Shown: positions 8,862-19,232 of the stretch, piece after piece
Layout of the letters: every line of letters begins with the position of its first letter
Position numbering within the stretch: the stretch's first letter is position 1
Assembly (NCBI GenBank): GCA_902616005.1
Contig: CACMRG010000002.1
Coordinates: 1 to 64,000, forward strand
DNA length: 64,000 bases
Direction of reading: 5' to 3'
DNA from: an uncultured SAR116 cluster alpha proteobacterium
GTDB taxonomy: Bacteria; Pseudomonadota; Alphaproteobacteria; Puniceispirillales; Marisalimonadaceae
Position numbers and translations under genes: made by a program
Notes under the pieces: model-generated
The model's database searches: none
The model's input: the letters and a program-made list of their open reading frames with translations, nothing else
Told to the model about the DNA's origin: nothing

Positions 8862-11476
8862 TTATTATTAATTTTTGATTTTGATAATTTTTGGATATTA
8901 AATAACGTTTCTAAAGCATTTAATGGTGTCATTTTATTCAAATCTAAATTATTTATATAACTTTCAAGTAAAACTTCATTTTTTTCTTTGTTTGTACTAT
9001 TTGAATCTTTTAGATCTTTTGAGTATTTTTTTTCTTCAAAACTATTTAAGATTTCATTTGCTTTTAATATTAGATCATCTGGTAATCCTGCTAATTTTGC
9101 CACCTCTAGACCATAAGACTTGTTAGCTTCGCCTTGTACAATTTTATATAAAAAAATTATTTCATTATTCCATTCTTTGATTTCCATTTTATAATTTTTA
9201 ATTTGTCTTGATTTTTTGTTTAACGACGTCAATTCATGGTAATGAGTTGCAAATAGAACCTTAGCTTTTAACTTCTCAAGCAAATACTCAAGAATTGACC
9301 AAGCAATAGCTAATCCATCGTAGGTTGATGTTCCTCTACCAACTTCATCAAAAATAATAAAGGATTTTTCAGTAGCTCTATTCAATATTGAAGCTGTTTC
9401 CATCATCTCGACCATAAATGTTGATTGTCCTTGGCTAAGATTATCGGACGCTCCAACTCGTGAAAAAATTTTGTCTACTAATCCTATTTCAGCTTTTTCA
9501 GCTGGTACAAATAAACCAGTTTGTGCCAATATTATAATTATTGCATTTTGTCTTAAAAATGTTGATTTTCCTGCCATATTTGGACCCGTGATTAACCAAA
9601 TATTACCATCATCTAATTGACAATCATTTGGCGTATAATCTGATACCAATGGTAATGTTTCTTCTACAACTGGATGTCTTCCATTTTTTATAAATAATTT
9701 CTTTCCATCTATAATTTTAGGAATATTATAATTATTAAACAATTTCTGATTAGCTGTCATATTAGCAATATCTAATTGGGCTATAAAATCTGACATTTGG
9801 AATATGTTTTGCTTTTCTTCTAAAATCCGCTTTTTAAGAATTAAATAAAAATCTATTTCTAACTCGTTAATTAATTTATTAGCTTGATTAATCTTTATTT
9901 CTAGATCTAACAATTCCTTAGTAGTATACCTAACTGTTTGAGCAGTTGTTTGCCTATGAATGAATTGATCAAATAAATTAATTTTATCTAAATGATTTGT
10001 TCTTATCTCTATATGGTATCCCAATACTTTATTATACTTTATTTTTAACGAGTTAATTTTAGTTAATGTTATATATTTCAATTGAAATTCAATTATTTTA
10101 TCTCCAGACGAGTTTTGAATATCTTTAACTTTATCTAACTCATTACTATATCCTATATTAATAAAATCGTTATCTTCGTTTTTGTGTAAGACAGATTTTT
10201 TAATAGCTTTTAAAATTTCAGAAATAAGATTTTCATTTATTTTAATTTTTTCTGAGAGGGATTTAATAAACTTATCACAATTTTTAAAATTATTAATCTC
10301 AGATTTAATCTCTAATATTGTCTTTAAATTTTCAGCTAATATTAATAATTCTTTAGCATTAATAGTATTAAGAGAAATTCTTGATAAAGATCGCTCAAAA
10401 TCATTAATGTTATTCAAATAACTTTTTATTTTTTCTTTAAAAGTTTTGTTTATATATAAAAACTCCGCAATTTTTTGCCTTCTTATAATTTCATCTTTAT
10501 TGTTAGAAGGTGCTAACAACCTCTCTTTAATGAGTCTTGATCCTGATGCTGTCATTGTTTTATTAATTACGTTTAATAAGCTATTATTTTTTTCACCATT
10601 GATTGTGCATAAGATCTCTAAAGAAGACATAGTTGATTTATCAATTTCTAAAAAAGGTATATCATCTTCAGTTTTAATAGCTCTTAACTGAGGCAAATCT
10701 TGTTTGAAAGTATATCTTAAATAGTATAATAAAACTCCACATGCAATTATTTGTATTTTTTCAATTTTTTCACTGAAGTTCTTATCTTCAAAATGATCCT
10801 TCAATCTTTTAAGATTCTCACTGAAAGAAAAATAAATATCACTTATTTTTTTAATTTTTACATTTAAATATTCTAGACTTCGGATTTCTTTATCAGATAT
10901 TATTAACTCAGAAATTGAAATCTTATTTAAAACATTTTCGATTTTATAGCTTAACTCTTGCTCATTTTTGTATTTAAAAGTATTAGATGTAAAAGATCCA
11001 GTTGATACATCAAGCCATGATATAGAAAAATTTAATTTATCTATAAAAATACAACCCAAAAAATTGTATTGTTCACTTTCTAAATGATTTTCTTCAATTA
11101 ATGTTCCTGGTGTAATAATTCTTGTCACATCTCTAGTTAAAGGTCCTTTAATACCTTTTAAAGACATTTCTTCTGGAGAACTTGTTTGCTCACAAATTGC
11201 AATCTCAAAACCTTTTTTTACTAATTTTGGAATATAATTATTTGCGGCATGAAAAGGAATTCCGCACATTGGAATACTTTCATTAAGAACTTTTCCTCTT
11301 TTTGTAAGAGTTATATTCAATTCTTTTGCAGCGATAATTGCGTCGTCAAAAAATAACTCATAAAAATCTCCCATTCTAAAAAAAAGCAAAGAACTTTCAT
11401 TATTTTTTTTTAAATTTGCATATTGTTGCATTGCAGGTGTTAACTTACTAACATCCTCAACGTCTCTTAATCTCAC
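8855..11476 (-). CDS. mutS: DNA mismatch repair protein MutS
   Basis: This 873-residue protein recognises mismatches and small loops. The mismatch-reading F-x-E motif is in RMGDFYELF near residue 35. The ABC-type ATPase carries the P-loop TGPNMAGKST near residue 630 and the signature DEVGRGTSTYDG. The start used is GTG at 11476, and an ATG 15 codons in (11431) is possible but would cut the TPAMQQY segment conserved in the family, so GTG is preferred. It leads the mutS-glnD-murJ-trpS leftward unit. No mutL is in the window. Confidence 0.97.
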   Translation of the reverse strand: MRLRDVEDVSKLTPAMQQYANLKKNNESSLLFFRMGDFYELFFDDAIIAAKELNITLTKRGKVLNESIPMCGIPFHAANNYIPKLVKKGFEIAICEQTSSPEEMSLKGIKGPLTRDVTRIITPGTLIEENHLESEQYNFLGCIFIDKLNFSISWLDVSTGSFTSNTFKYKNEQELSYKIENVLNKISISELIISDKEIRSLEYLNVKIKKISDIYFSFSENLKRLKDHFEDKNFSEKIEKIQIIACGVLLYYLRYTFKQDLPQLRAIKTEDDIPFLEIDKSTMSSLEILCTINGEKNNSLLNVINKTMTASGSRLIKERLLAPSNNKDEIIRRQKIAEFLYINKTFKEKIKSYLNNINDFERSLSRISLNTINAKELLILAENLKTILEIKSEINNFKNCDKFIKSLSEKIKINENLISEILKAIKKSVLHKNEDNDFINIGYSNELDKVKDIQNSSGDKIIEFQLKYITLTKINSLKIKYNKVLGYHIEIRTNHLDKINLFDQFIHRQTTAQTVRYTTKELLDLEIKINQANKLINELEIDFYLILKKRILEEKQNIFQMSDFIAQLDIANMTANQKLFNNYNIPKIIDGKKLFIKNGRHPVVEETLPLVSDYTPNDCQLDDGNIWLITGPNMAGKSTFLRQNAIIIILAQTGLFVPAEKAEIGLVDKIFSRVGASDNLSQGQSTFMVEMMETASILNRATEKSFIIFDEVGRGTSTYDGLAIAWSILEYLLEKLKAKVLFATHYHELTSLNKKSRQIKNYKMEIKEWNNEIIFLYKIVQGEANKSYGLEVAKLAGLPDDLILKANEILNSFEEKKYSKDLKDSNSTNKEKNEVLLESYINNLDLNKMTPLNALETLFNIQKLSKSKINNKC

Positions 11477-11512
11477 AACTAACCCTATTCAAAACGTACT
11501 AAAACAATTTAT

Positions 11513-11576
11513 TTGTATGATTTTTAACTAAATCATATTAAGATTTTATTTTATTTTTTATATTAATTAAAGGAGA
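11513..11576 (+). promoter_or_regulatory. Candidate sigma70-type promoter and Shine-Dalgarno site for maeB
   Basis: In the 106-base gap between mutS and maeB, TTGTAT (about 11513-11518) and TATTAA are separated by 17 bases, fitting a housekeeping promoter. AGGAGA at 11571-11576 sits seven bases before the maeB ATG and is one of the strongest ribosome binding sites in the window. In a genome this AT-rich the promoter hexamers can occur by chance, so the ribosome site is solid and the promoter is tentative. Confidence 0.35.
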
Positions 11577-11582
11577 TCTTTT

Positions 11583-13844
11583 ATGTCGGGCGAAAATATA
11601 AATCAAAAAAAGGATGCCTTAGATTATCATAAAAGTGGAAAGCCTGGTAAATTAGAGATTATTCCTTCAACACAATTAAATAGCGCTCAAGATCTATCAT
11701 TAGCATACTCTCCAGGTGTTGCTATACCATGTTTAGAAATAAAGAAGAATCCTGAAACGGCATATGATTATACCACAAAAGGAAATTTAGTTGCTGTAAT
11801 TTCTAACGGCACAGCAGTTTTAGGACTTGGTAATATCGGAGCCTTGGCTTCCAAACCAGTAATGGAAGGTAAATCTGTTTTATTCAAAAAATTCGCTGAT
11901 GTAGACTCAATTGATCTAGAAGTGAATACAGATGATATAGATAAATTTGTAGAAACTGTGACAAATCTAGAAACTAGTTTTGGAGGAATAAATCTAGAAG
12001 ATATAAAAGCTCCAGATTGTTTTATTATAGAAGATAAACTAAAAGAAAATTTAAATATCCCAGTTTTCCATGACGATCAACATGGAACTGCAATAATAAC
12101 AGCTGCAGGGATAATTAATGCATTAGATCTCACCCAAAGAAAAATACATGACACTAAATTTGTTGTAAATGGTGCTGGTGCAGCTTCAATAGCATGCGTT
12201 GAATTGATTAAAGCAATGGGAGCAAGAAATGACAATGTAATTTTAGTTGACAGACAAGGTGTAATATATCAAGGACGTGATTCAAACATGAATCAATGGA
12301 AATCTGGGCACGCAGTTAAAACAAAAGCTCGTTCCCTTGCAGATGCATTAATAGATGCAGATGCATTTTTAGGTTTATCAGTAGAGGGGGCCGTTAGCAA
12401 AAAAATGGTTAAATCAATGGCTAAAAATCCTATAATATTTGCAATGGCAAATCCAACTCCAGAAATTATGCCCGAAGAAATCAAAGAAGTAAGAGATGAT
12501 GCTATAATTGCAACAGGAAGATCTGACTATCCTAATCAAGTAAATAATGTTCTTGGTTTTCCCTATATATTTAGAGGTGCTTTGGACGTCCGAGCAGTAA
12601 AGATAAATGAAGAAATGAAAATTGCTGCAGCAGATGCTATAGCAAAATTAGCTAGAGAGGATGTTCCAGATGAGGTAAATAAAGCTTATAGTGGTCAAAA
12701 TCTTCATTATGGAAAAGATTATATAATTCCTGCACCTTTTGACCCTAGGCTTATATCAAGAGTTTCTTTTGCAGTTGCAAAAGCTGCATTAGATAGTGGT
12801 GTTGCTCAAAAAAAAATAGAGTCTTTTGATAAATACAAAAGCGAATTAACTGAAAGAATTAATCCTATAGCATCAATTTTAGAGCCAATTAAACGAACTA
12901 TTACTAATAAAAAGAAGAAAATTGTATTTGCTGAGGGAGAATCTGAAAATGTAATTCGTGCAGCCCTTACATTTTACAATTCAGGTTTTGGGCTTCCTAT
13001 ATTAATTGGAAGAGAAACAATCATTAAAGAGAATATGAAAAAATTAAATTTAGATGGTGTTGAAAAGCTTGAAATTTTTAATGCAAGAATAAGTAATAAG
13101 AATGAACAATACATCGATACCTTATATTCACTTCTTCATAGAAAAGGTCATCTTAGAAGGGATTGTCAAAAATTAGTTAATCAAGACAGAAATGTTTTTG
13201 CAGCATCCATGGTTGCTTCAAAAGATGCAGACGCAATGGTAACAGGTTTCACAAGACCTTTTAACAGATGTTTTGATGATATTACAAAAGTAATAGAATC
13301 TTTGGAAAAAAGTGAGTATTTGTCAATGTCAATTGTTGTCTCTAAACAAAAAACAATTTTTATTGGTGATGTAAACATTCATCAAAAACCATCTAGTACT
13401 GAATTAGCTAACATCGCGATTGGCGTTGCACAAAATGCAAAAAAATTAGGATTTATTCCCAAGGTCGCTATTTTATCATACTCTAATTTTGGAAATCCTT
13501 CTGGATCAAACACTAAAACTATTAATGAATGTCTTAAAATATTAGAAGACAAGAAAGTTTCATTTGAGTTTGATGGTGAAATGACAGCTGAAGTTGCACT
13601 TGATTACAATTTAATAAAAGAAAATTACCCCTTTTGTAAATTGTCTGGTCCAGCAAATGTATTAATTATGCCTGATCTTTACTCTGCAAATATTTCATTT
13701 AAATTATTACAAAAAATGGAAAATTTATCTGTAATCGGACCAATAATGATTGGAGGGAATAATCCTTTTCAAATTGTACAAATGGGCGCTTCTGTCTCAG
13801 ATATCGTTAATTCAGCATGTATTTCAACATATAGTTCACTTTAA
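11583..13844 (+). CDS. maeB: NADP-type malic enzyme with phosphotransacetylase-like tail
   Basis: This 753-residue two-domain protein oxidatively decarboxylates malate to pyruvate. The malic enzyme domain (about 1-425) shows LAYSPGVAIPCLEI, VFHDDQHGTAI and a Rossmann glycine stretch VNGAGAASIACVELI. From about residue 436 a phosphate acetyltransferase-like domain follows (IVFAEGESENVIRAAL, then GPANVLIMPDLYSANI near the end). In MaeB proteins this tail is regulatory, binding acetyl-CoA, and is generally not catalytic. With malate synthase G at 57.6 kb it suggests carbon flow from glyoxylate through malate to pyruvate. It stands alone and converges on the PfkB kinase with a shared TTAA stop. 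Confidence 0.95.
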   Translation: MSGENINQKKDALDYHKSGKPGKLEIIPSTQLNSAQDLSLAYSPGVAIPCLEIKKNPETAYDYTTKGNLVAVISNGTAVLGLGNIGALASKPVMEGKSVLFKKFADVDSIDLEVNTDDIDKFVETVTNLETSFGGINLEDIKAPDCFIIEDKLKENLNIPVFHDDQHGTAIITAAGIINALDLTQRKIHDTKFVVNGAGAASIACVELIKAMGARNDNVILVDRQGVIYQGRDSNMNQWKSGHAVKTKARSLADALIDADAFLGLSVEGAVSKKMVKSMAKNPIIFAMANPTPEIMPEEIKEVRDDAIIATGRSDYPNQVNNVLGFPYIFRGALDVRAVKINEEMKIAAADAIAKLAREDVPDEVNKAYSGQNLHYGKDYIIPAPFDPRLISRVSFAVAKAALDSGVAQKKIESFDKYKSELTERINPIASILEPIKRTITNKKKKIVFAEGESENVIRAALTFYNSGFGLPILIGRETIIKENMKKLNLDGVEKLEIFNARISNKNEQYIDTLYSLLHRKGHLRRDCQKLVNQDRNVFAASMVASKDADAMVTGFTRPFNRCFDDITKVIESLEKSEYLSMSIVVSKQKTIFIGDVNIHQKPSSTELANIAIGVAQNAKKLGFIPKVAILSYSNFGNPSGSNTKTINECLKILEDKKVSFEFDGEMTAEVALDYNLIKENYPFCKLSGPANVLIMPDLYSANISFKLLQKMENLSVIGPIMIGGNNPFQIVQMGASVSDIVNSACISTYSSL

Positions 13845-14809
13845 GTAATTAGCAACTTTGATAAACTTTCTACTGGCCTTGCGCCATATTGTTGTATTAT
13901 GTATGAAGCACTTTTAGTGGCAAGTTTTCCACAGTCATCTAATGTTAATTTTTTTGAAAATCCAAATAAAAATCCTGCGGCAAATAAGTCACCTGCTCCA
14001 GTTGTGTCAAGGACATCTAATCCATCTATAGGAGGAATAAATATTGAATTATTTGCTTTAAATATATTTGCTCCTTTTGCGCCATTAGTAACTACGGCAA
14101 TTTCCACTATAGAACTTATTTTTTCTTTTGCTGTTCCATTTAAAAGAGCTTTTATTTCTTGATCATTACCAAACAAGATATTCACATAATTTTTTATTAA
14201 TGAAATAAATTCATCTTTATGTCTTTCTACACAAAAGCTATCTGACAAAGACAAACATATAAGAGAGTTTTTTTTCTGTGCAATTTTACAAAGATCTATC
14301 ATTGCTTGTTTAGTTTGAATTTTGTCAAATAAATAACCTTCGAGATATAAAATATTATTATTTTTAAAAATAGATTGGTTAAAATTTTTTAACGACAAAG
14401 AAGTACTTGCATCTAAGAATGTACACATTGTTCTTTCACCATCTGGTGAAATTAAAATTAAACTTTTTGATGTTTTTTTGTTTAAAAAATTATCATTACA
14501 AGATAAAAACTTTATTCCGAGTTTATTAATATCTTTTTTAAAGATTTGACCAAAATCATCTTTTGCTACAGAACCGAAGAAAAGTGACTCTCCACCAAAA
14601 GATGAATATCCAACTGACGTATTTGCAGCACTGCCACCTGATTCTATTTTATATTGACTTATATTTGAAAATAATTTTTCAAATTCTTGATTATTAATTA
14701 AAGACATTGAACCTTTTATTAAATTATTTGATTTTAAAAAAGAATCTTCTACCTTTACAAGTATATCTACAATAGCGTTACCAACACAAATTAAATTTGG
14801 CGAAATCAT
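13841..14809 (-). CDS. PfkB-family carbohydrate/nucleoside kinase (adenosine kinase-like)
   Basis: This 322-residue ribokinase-fold protein has the PfkB signatures: GGSAANTSVGYSSFGG near the N-terminus and DTTGAGDLFAAGFLFG near residue 266, which supplies the catalytic Asp and anion hole. The N-terminus ICVGNAIVDILVK matches alphaproteobacterial proteins usually labelled adenosine kinase, but substrate cannot be read from sequence. The final bases overlap maeB by four in a tail-to-tail TTAA. A short 50-base divergent gap separates it from the small lipoprotein. Confidence 0.85.
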   Translation of the reverse strand: MISPNLICVGNAIVDILVKVEDSFLKSNNLIKGSMSLINNQEFEKLFSNISQYKIESGGSAANTSVGYSSFGGESLFFGSVAKDDFGQIFKKDINKLGIKFLSCNDNFLNKKTSKSLILISPDGERTMCTFLDASTSLSLKNFNQSIFKNNNILYLEGYLFDKIQTKQAMIDLCKIAQKKNSLICLSLSDSFCVERHKDEFISLIKNYVNILFGNDQEIKALLNGTAKEKISSIVEIAVVTNGAKGANIFKANNSIFIPPIDGLDVLDTTGAGDLFAAGFLFGFSKKLTLDDCGKLATKSASYIIQQYGARPVESLSKLLIT

Positions 14810-14859
14810 AAAAAATAAAGTAGTGGACTATTTCCAATACTGCAACTAATAATCTAAAA

Positions 14860-15309
14860 ATGAATAAATACTTAAATATTATATTATTGTTTTCAATCTT
14901 AATAAGCGGCTGTCCTAGACATAATAAAGTAAATTTACCTTCATTAACTGAAGAAAAAAATAAGAATAAGATTGATAAAATTAATAAAATAAATACGGTT
15001 GACACAAAGTCATTGAAGCTAACCCTCTCATCTTATGAAAAACAACTTAAAAAAAAAATTGGTTTTGATGAGTTTACGATTTTAAAAATTTTTAAAAATC
15101 CAAGCTTGAACATAAAACATGGTAAAACTAAAAACCTTCAATTTCATTTACAATTTTGTCACCTGGATCTGTTTTTTTTAAAAAAAGAAGAAGGGTACTT
15201 TTTTAAGTATTTTGCTATAAGACCTTCTAGCATTTCATCAAGCTTAAACAGAACAAAATGTGTTAAAGAGTTAAATCATAATTTTATTTTATTACATGGT
15301 CCAAAGTAA
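14860..15309 (+). CDS. Small lipoprotein of unknown function
   Basis: This is a 149-residue protein with a lipoprotein signal peptide: a hydrophobic stretch then the lipobox LISGC with Cys18. After a Lys/Asn-rich linker there is a compact domain with FTILKIFKNPSL, then HLQFCHLDLFFLK and two further features, IRP and RTKCVKEL. This resembles small alphaproteobacterial lipoproteins with a pattern of G-x-P near the start, an aromatic-rich strand, C-x-L-D-L-F-L, and a later Cys. The two Cys of the domain could form a disulfide in the periplasm. No function is known to me. Its last 26 bases overlap the dapB 3' end on the other strand. Confidence 0.75.
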   Translation: MNKYLNIILLFSILISGCPRHNKVNLPSLTEEKNKNKIDKINKINTVDTKSLKLTLSSYEKQLKKKIGFDEFTILKIFKNPSLNIKHGKTKNLQFHLQFCHLDLFFLKKEEGYFFKYFAIRPSSISSSLNRTKCVKELNHNFILLHGPK

Positions 15310-16084
15310 AAAATCCTGGATTTTGATTTAATGCCCATATTGCAGATCTAATTGCACCTTTGGCAAAAATTGATCTATCATTTGCTATGTGATTAATTTC
15401 TAATCTTTCATCACCATTAAAATATTTTATTGAGTGTTCACCGACAACGTTACCTCCACGAATTACTGAAAAACCAATTTCATCTTTTTTTCTTTTTCCA
15501 ATTTGGCCTTCGCGTGACAATTGTTTTACATCGTCTAAATTTTTTCCTCTAGCTGAAGCAGCCGTTGAGCCTAAGAGGAGCGCAGTACCTGATGGTGAGT
15601 CTACTTTTTTATTGTGGTGGGCTTCAAAAATCTCAATTTCCCAATCAGATCCTAAATTTTTGGTTGCATCATTTATTAGCTTTTTCATTATTGTTATTCC
15701 AACTGAAAAATTTGCCGAATATACTATTGGTATTATTTTAGAAAATGATTTAATTTTATCAAATTGTTCATTACTGAACCCTGTTGTTCCAATGACAATC
15801 GGAATTTTAAAAGTAGCTGCCTTTTCAACGTGCAAAATAGAGGCTTCTGGGACAGTAAAATCAATTATTACATCAGTGTCTTCAAATATACTCAAAAGAT
15901 TATCAGTCAATATTTTGTCTATAGGGTTATGCCCGACTAGTGTGCCTAAATCTAACCCTTTTTCTTTTTCATTTGGAAGACAATAAGAATTTGCTAATTC
16001 TAGGTTTACATTTTCAATAATCTCTTTTATTAGAGTTTTACCCATTCTGCCATTTCCACCTGGTATCGAGATTTTTGCAGACAT
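15284..16084 (-). CDS. dapB: 4-hydroxy-tetrahydrodipicolinate reductase
   Basis: This 266-residue enzyme makes tetrahydrodipicolinate with NAD(P)H in the lysine/meso-diaminopimelate pathway. Evidence is the dinucleotide motif PGGNGRMG near residues 8-15, IDFTVPEA, IVIGTTGFS and the catalytic HHNKKVDSPSGTAL segment near residue 155. Length is typical. It is the last gene after grpE-dnaK-dnaJ, ten bases downstream of dnaJ, an order conserved in many alphaproteobacteria. Confidence 0.96.
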   Translation of the reverse strand: MSAKISIPGGNGRMGKTLIKEIIENVNLELANSYCLPNEKEKGLDLGTLVGHNPIDKILTDNLLSIFEDTDVIIDFTVPEASILHVEKAATFKIPIVIGTTGFSNEQFDKIKSFSKIIPIVYSANFSVGITIMKKLINDATKNLGSDWEIEIFEAHHNKKVDSPSGTALLLGSTAASARGKNLDDVKQLSREGQIGKRKKDEIGFSVIRGGNVVGEHSIKYFNGDERLEINHIANDRSIFAKGAIRSAIWALNQNPGFFTLDHVIK

Positions 16085-16094
16085 AAATTTCCTT

Positions 16095-17195
16095 TTAAAA
16101 TGTATTTCTATTAAATTTAGTAGTTTTTGGTATATTTTTCTCAGATCCTAAATTTATAAATTCTTTTATTAAATCTTGTTGTTTTTTTGATATATTTACG
16201 GGAGTTTCTAATACAATTTCTACATATTGGTCACCATTAGACCCACCTCTTAATGAAGGCATTCCTTTACCTTTCATCCTTAATCTAGTTCCAGTTTGAG
16301 TGCCAGAAGCAATTGATAGTTTAGCTTTTTTTCCATCTATACATGGTACAAAAATTTCACACCCTAAAATTGCATCTAATGTTGAAACTGGAACTTGTAT
16401 AAAAATATCTCTCCCATCTCTCTCAAAAAATTTATGTGTTTTAACGTCTATAAATATATACAGATCACCTGGATCCGCACCTCTTTGTCCAGCTTCGCCC
16501 TCACCTGCTAATCTTATTCTTGTTCCATTGTCAACTCCAGATGGAACATTTACTGATAATTTTTTATTTTTATTTATTCTTCCTTGACCTCTACATCTCG
16601 AACAAGGATTACTAATAATTTCTCCAATACCTGAGCATTTTGGACAAGTTCTTTCTATAGTAAAAAAGCCTTGTTGAGCCCTAACTTTCCCATATCCACC
16701 ACATTGATTACATGTTTCAGGCCTGGAACCTTTGCTTGCTCCAGAACCATCACAGGTATCACATCGAGCAGGTAAATTTAATGAGATCTCAACTTGGTCA
16801 CCTTTAAAAGCTTGTTCAAGTGAAACAGAAAGATCATATCTAAGATCAGATCCGGAGGAGGGTTCTTGTTTATTTTGTTCCCTTCCCATTCCAAACATAT
16901 CTTCAAAAATGTCAGAAAATCCACCTGAGAACCCACCAAAACCTTGACTTTGACCCTGGCCACCATTTGAACTGTTAAACGCAGAATGTCCAAATTGGTC
17001 ATAAGCAGACCTTTTTTGGCTATCTTTCAAAACATCATAAGCTTCATTTACTTCTTTGAATTTATTTTCGGCATCTTTATCATCTGGATTTCTATCAGGA
17101 TGATATTTCATAGCAAGTTTTCTGTAAGCTGATTTTATTTCTGAATCAGATGCACTTTTAGAAACATTTAAAATATCATAATAATCTTTTGACAT
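16095..17195 (-). CDS. dnaJ: Chaperone DnaJ (Hsp40)
   Basis: This 366-residue type I J-protein stimulates DnaK ATPase and delivers unfolded clients. The J domain (1-70) has the HPD tripeptide in KYHPDRNP. A Gly/Phe-rich region follows (about 75-105). Four CxxCxGxG zinc repeats lie at about 137-210 ([32 protein letters not shown]), then the C-terminal substrate-binding domains. The first Gly/Phe segment is shorter than in E. coli. The gene lies 14 bases after dnaK. Confidence 0.97.
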   Translation of the reverse strand: MSKDYYDILNVSKSASDSEIKSAYRKLAMKYHPDRNPDDKDAENKFKEVNEAYDVLKDSQKRSAYDQFGHSAFNSSNGGQGQSQGFGGFSGGFSDIFEDMFGMGREQNKQEPSSGSDLRYDLSVSLEQAFKGDQVEISLNLPARCDTCDGSGASKGSRPETCNQCGGYGKVRAQQGFFTIERTCPKCSGIGEIISNPCSRCRGQGRINKNKKLSVNVPSGVDNGTRIRLAGEGEAGQRGADPGDLYIFIDVKTHKFFERDGRDIFIQVPVSTLDAILGCEIFVPCIDGKKAKLSIASGTQTGTRLRMKGKGMPSLRGGSNGDQYVEIVLETPVNISKKQQDLIKEFINLGSEKNIPKTTKFNRNTF

Positions 17196-17209
17196 TATTT
17201 AATATAAGA

Positions 17210-19141
17210 CTAAGAAGCGTTTTTCTTATCGTCTTCAGGTTTTACCTCTTCAAAATCTGCATCAACAACGTCTTCATTTTTTTTATCATCTTTATTAATT
17301 TCTTCGCTTGAATCCGAAACATCATTCTCAGCAGTATTTTCACTATTTTTATACGCAACTTCACCTAATTTCATAAGTACATTCGATAAATCGGATGTCT
17401 TTGTTTTTATATCTTCAACATTTTCACCCTCTAATGCTGATTTAAGTTCTGCTAAAGAGTCTTCTACATCTTTTTTCATTTTTTCGTCAGCTTTTTCACC
17501 TAAATCAGTTAAAGTTTTTTCTGCACTATGTATTAAAGATTCAGCTTGATTTTTTGCTTCAACAGCTTCTTTTTTTAATTTATCTTGTTCTGAATTATCT
17601 TCACCTTCTTTCACCATTCTTTCGATTTCGGACTCATCAAGTCCTCCTGAGGCTTGGATAGTAATATTATGAACTTTTCCCGTAGCTTTGTCTTGTGCAC
17701 TTACATTAACTATTCCATTTGCATCAATATCAAAGGTAACTTCAATTTGAGGTACTCCTCTAGGTGCCGGAGCTATTCCTTCTAAATTGAATTCTCCTAA
17801 AAGTTTGTTATCTACAGCCATTTGTCTTTCACCTTGAGAGACTTTGATGGTTACTGCGGATTGATTGTCATCAGCAGTAGAAAATGTTTGAGATTTTTTT
17901 GTAGGAATAGTTGTATTTCGTTCGATTAATTTAGTAAACACACCACCTAAAGTTTCTATTCCTAATGAAAGTGGGGTTACATCTAATAGTAGAACATCCT
18001 TAACGTCACCTGTTAATACACCGCCTTGAATTGCCGCTCCAGAAGCAACAACTTCATCTGGATTAACTCCTCTATGAGGTTCAGCTTTAAAAAAATCAGT
18101 GACTGTTTTAATGATTTTTGGCATTCTAGTCATGCCACCAACTAAGATAACTTCATCTATATCGCCAGCTTTAACACCAGCGTCTTTTAGAGCTTCTTTA
18201 CAAGGATTTATACTTTTTGTTATTAAATCATCCACCAAATTTTCTAGTTGAGATCTTGTTATTTTTAAATTTAAATGTTTAGGACCTGACGCATCTGCTG
18301 TAATAAATGGTAAGTTTACTTCAGTTTGAGCCGAACTAGATAATTCAATTTTTGCTTTTTCTGAGGCCTCTTTCATTCTTTGAAGAGCTAACTTATCATC
18401 TCTTAGATCTATACCTGCATCTTTTTTAAATTCATCCGCTAAATAATCTATTATTCTCTGATCAAAATCTTCACCACCCAAAAATGTATCACCATTTGTT
18501 GACTTTACTTCAAAAACACCATCACCAACTTCTAAGATGGAAACATCAAAAGTTCCTCCACCTAAATCATAAACTGCTATAGTACCACTTTCTTTCTTGT
18601 CTAGCCCATAAGCTAATGCTGCAGCTGTTGGTTCATTTATAATTCTAAGAACTTCCAACCCGGCTATTTTACCTGCATCTTTAGTGGCTTGCCTTTGAGC
18701 ATCATTAAAGTAAGCTGGAACAGTAATTACAGCCTTATCGACAGTTTCTCCAAGATATGCTTCAGCATCTTCTTTTAATTTCCGAAGTATAAAACTAGAA
18801 ATTTCTGATGGAGCATAATCTTGACCTTTTACATTTACCCAAGCATCGCCGTTTTTTGCAGATACAATTTTATAAGGAACTAATTTTGAAAACTTTTTTG
18901 AAGCTTCACCATCAAATCTTCTACCTATAAGCCTTTTAATTGCAAAAAGTGTGTTTTCAGGGTTTGTTACGGCTTGCCTCTTTGCAGATTGTCCGACTAA
19001 CTTTTCATCTTCAGTAAATGCTACCATTGAAGGTGTGGTTCTAGCACCTTCACTATTTTCAATAATTTTTGGATTTTTTCCATCCATAACTGAAACACAT
19101 GAGTTGGTAGTTCCTAAATCAATACCAATAACCTTAGACAT
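17210..19141 (-). CDS. dnaK: Chaperone DnaK (Hsp70)
   Basis: This 643-residue Hsp70 has the N-terminal phosphate-loop [12 protein letters not shown], the second ATPase signature [11 protein letters not shown], and [14 protein letters not shown] substrate-binding domain follows ([10 protein letters not shown]), then a helical lid and an acidic tail ending in [13 protein letters not shown]. Length is standard. A Gly/Ala-rich GGGGGGAGAA-type purine stretch just before the ATG can act as ribosome binding site. A sigma32-like promoter lies immediately upstream, so dnaK-dnaJ-dapB can be induced separately from grpE. Confidence 0.98.
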   Translation of the reverse strand: MSKVIGIDLGTTNSCVSVMDGKNPKIIENSEGARTTPSMVAFTEDEKLVGQSAKRQAVTNPENTLFAIKRLIGRRFDGEASKKFSKLVPYKIVSAKNGDAWVNVKGQDYAPSEISSFILRKLKEDAEAYLGETVDKAVITVPAYFNDAQRQATKDAGKIAGLEVLRIINEPTAAALAYGLDKKESGTIAVYDLGGGTFDVSILEVGDGVFEVKSTNGDTFLGGEDFDQRIIDYLADEFKKDAGIDLRDDKLALQRMKEASEKAKIELSSSAQTEVNLPFITADASGPKHLNLKITRSQLENLVDDLITKSINPCKEALKDAGVKAGDIDEVILVGGMTRMPKIIKTVTDFFKAEPHRGVNPDEVVASGAAIQGGVLTGDVKDVLLLDVTPLSLGIETLGGVFTKLIERNTTIPTKKSQTFSTADDNQSAVTIKVSQGERQMAVDNKLLGEFNLEGIAPAPRGVPQIEVTFDIDANGIVNVSAQDKATGKVHNITIQASGGLDESEIERMVKEGEDNSEQDKLKKEAVEAKNQAESLIHSAEKTLTDLGEKADEKMKKDVEDSLAELKSALEGENVEDIKTKTSDLSNVLMKLGEVAYKNSENTAENDVSDSSEEINKDDKKNEDVVDADFEEVKPEDDKKNAS

Positions 19142-19189
19142 AAATGTTCTCCCCCCTGGTAGTATAAATGTAAATTAATTACTAATGAG

Positions 19190-19219
19190 ATATATGGGTT
19201 AAGTAACTGAATATACAAG
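19190..19219 (-). promoter_or_regulatory. Candidate sigma32 (RpoH) heat-shock promoter before dnaK
   Basis: Reading the minus strand, CTTGTAT (19213-19219) and CCCATATAT (19190-19198) are separated by 14 bases. This fits the heat-shock sigma factor pattern of CTTGAA-type -35 and CCCCAT-type -10 elements. It lies in the 91-base grpE-dnaK gap about 50 bases before the dnaK start. The CCC run is unusual in such AT-rich spacer DNA, which raises confidence. No CIRCE element is present. Confidence 0.6.
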
Positions 19220-19232
19220 ATTAAAATATAAT

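Noticed and set aside
15612-15986. 124-residue rightward open frame opposite dapB
   Set aside because: It is the antisense shadow of dapB; no recognisable motif.
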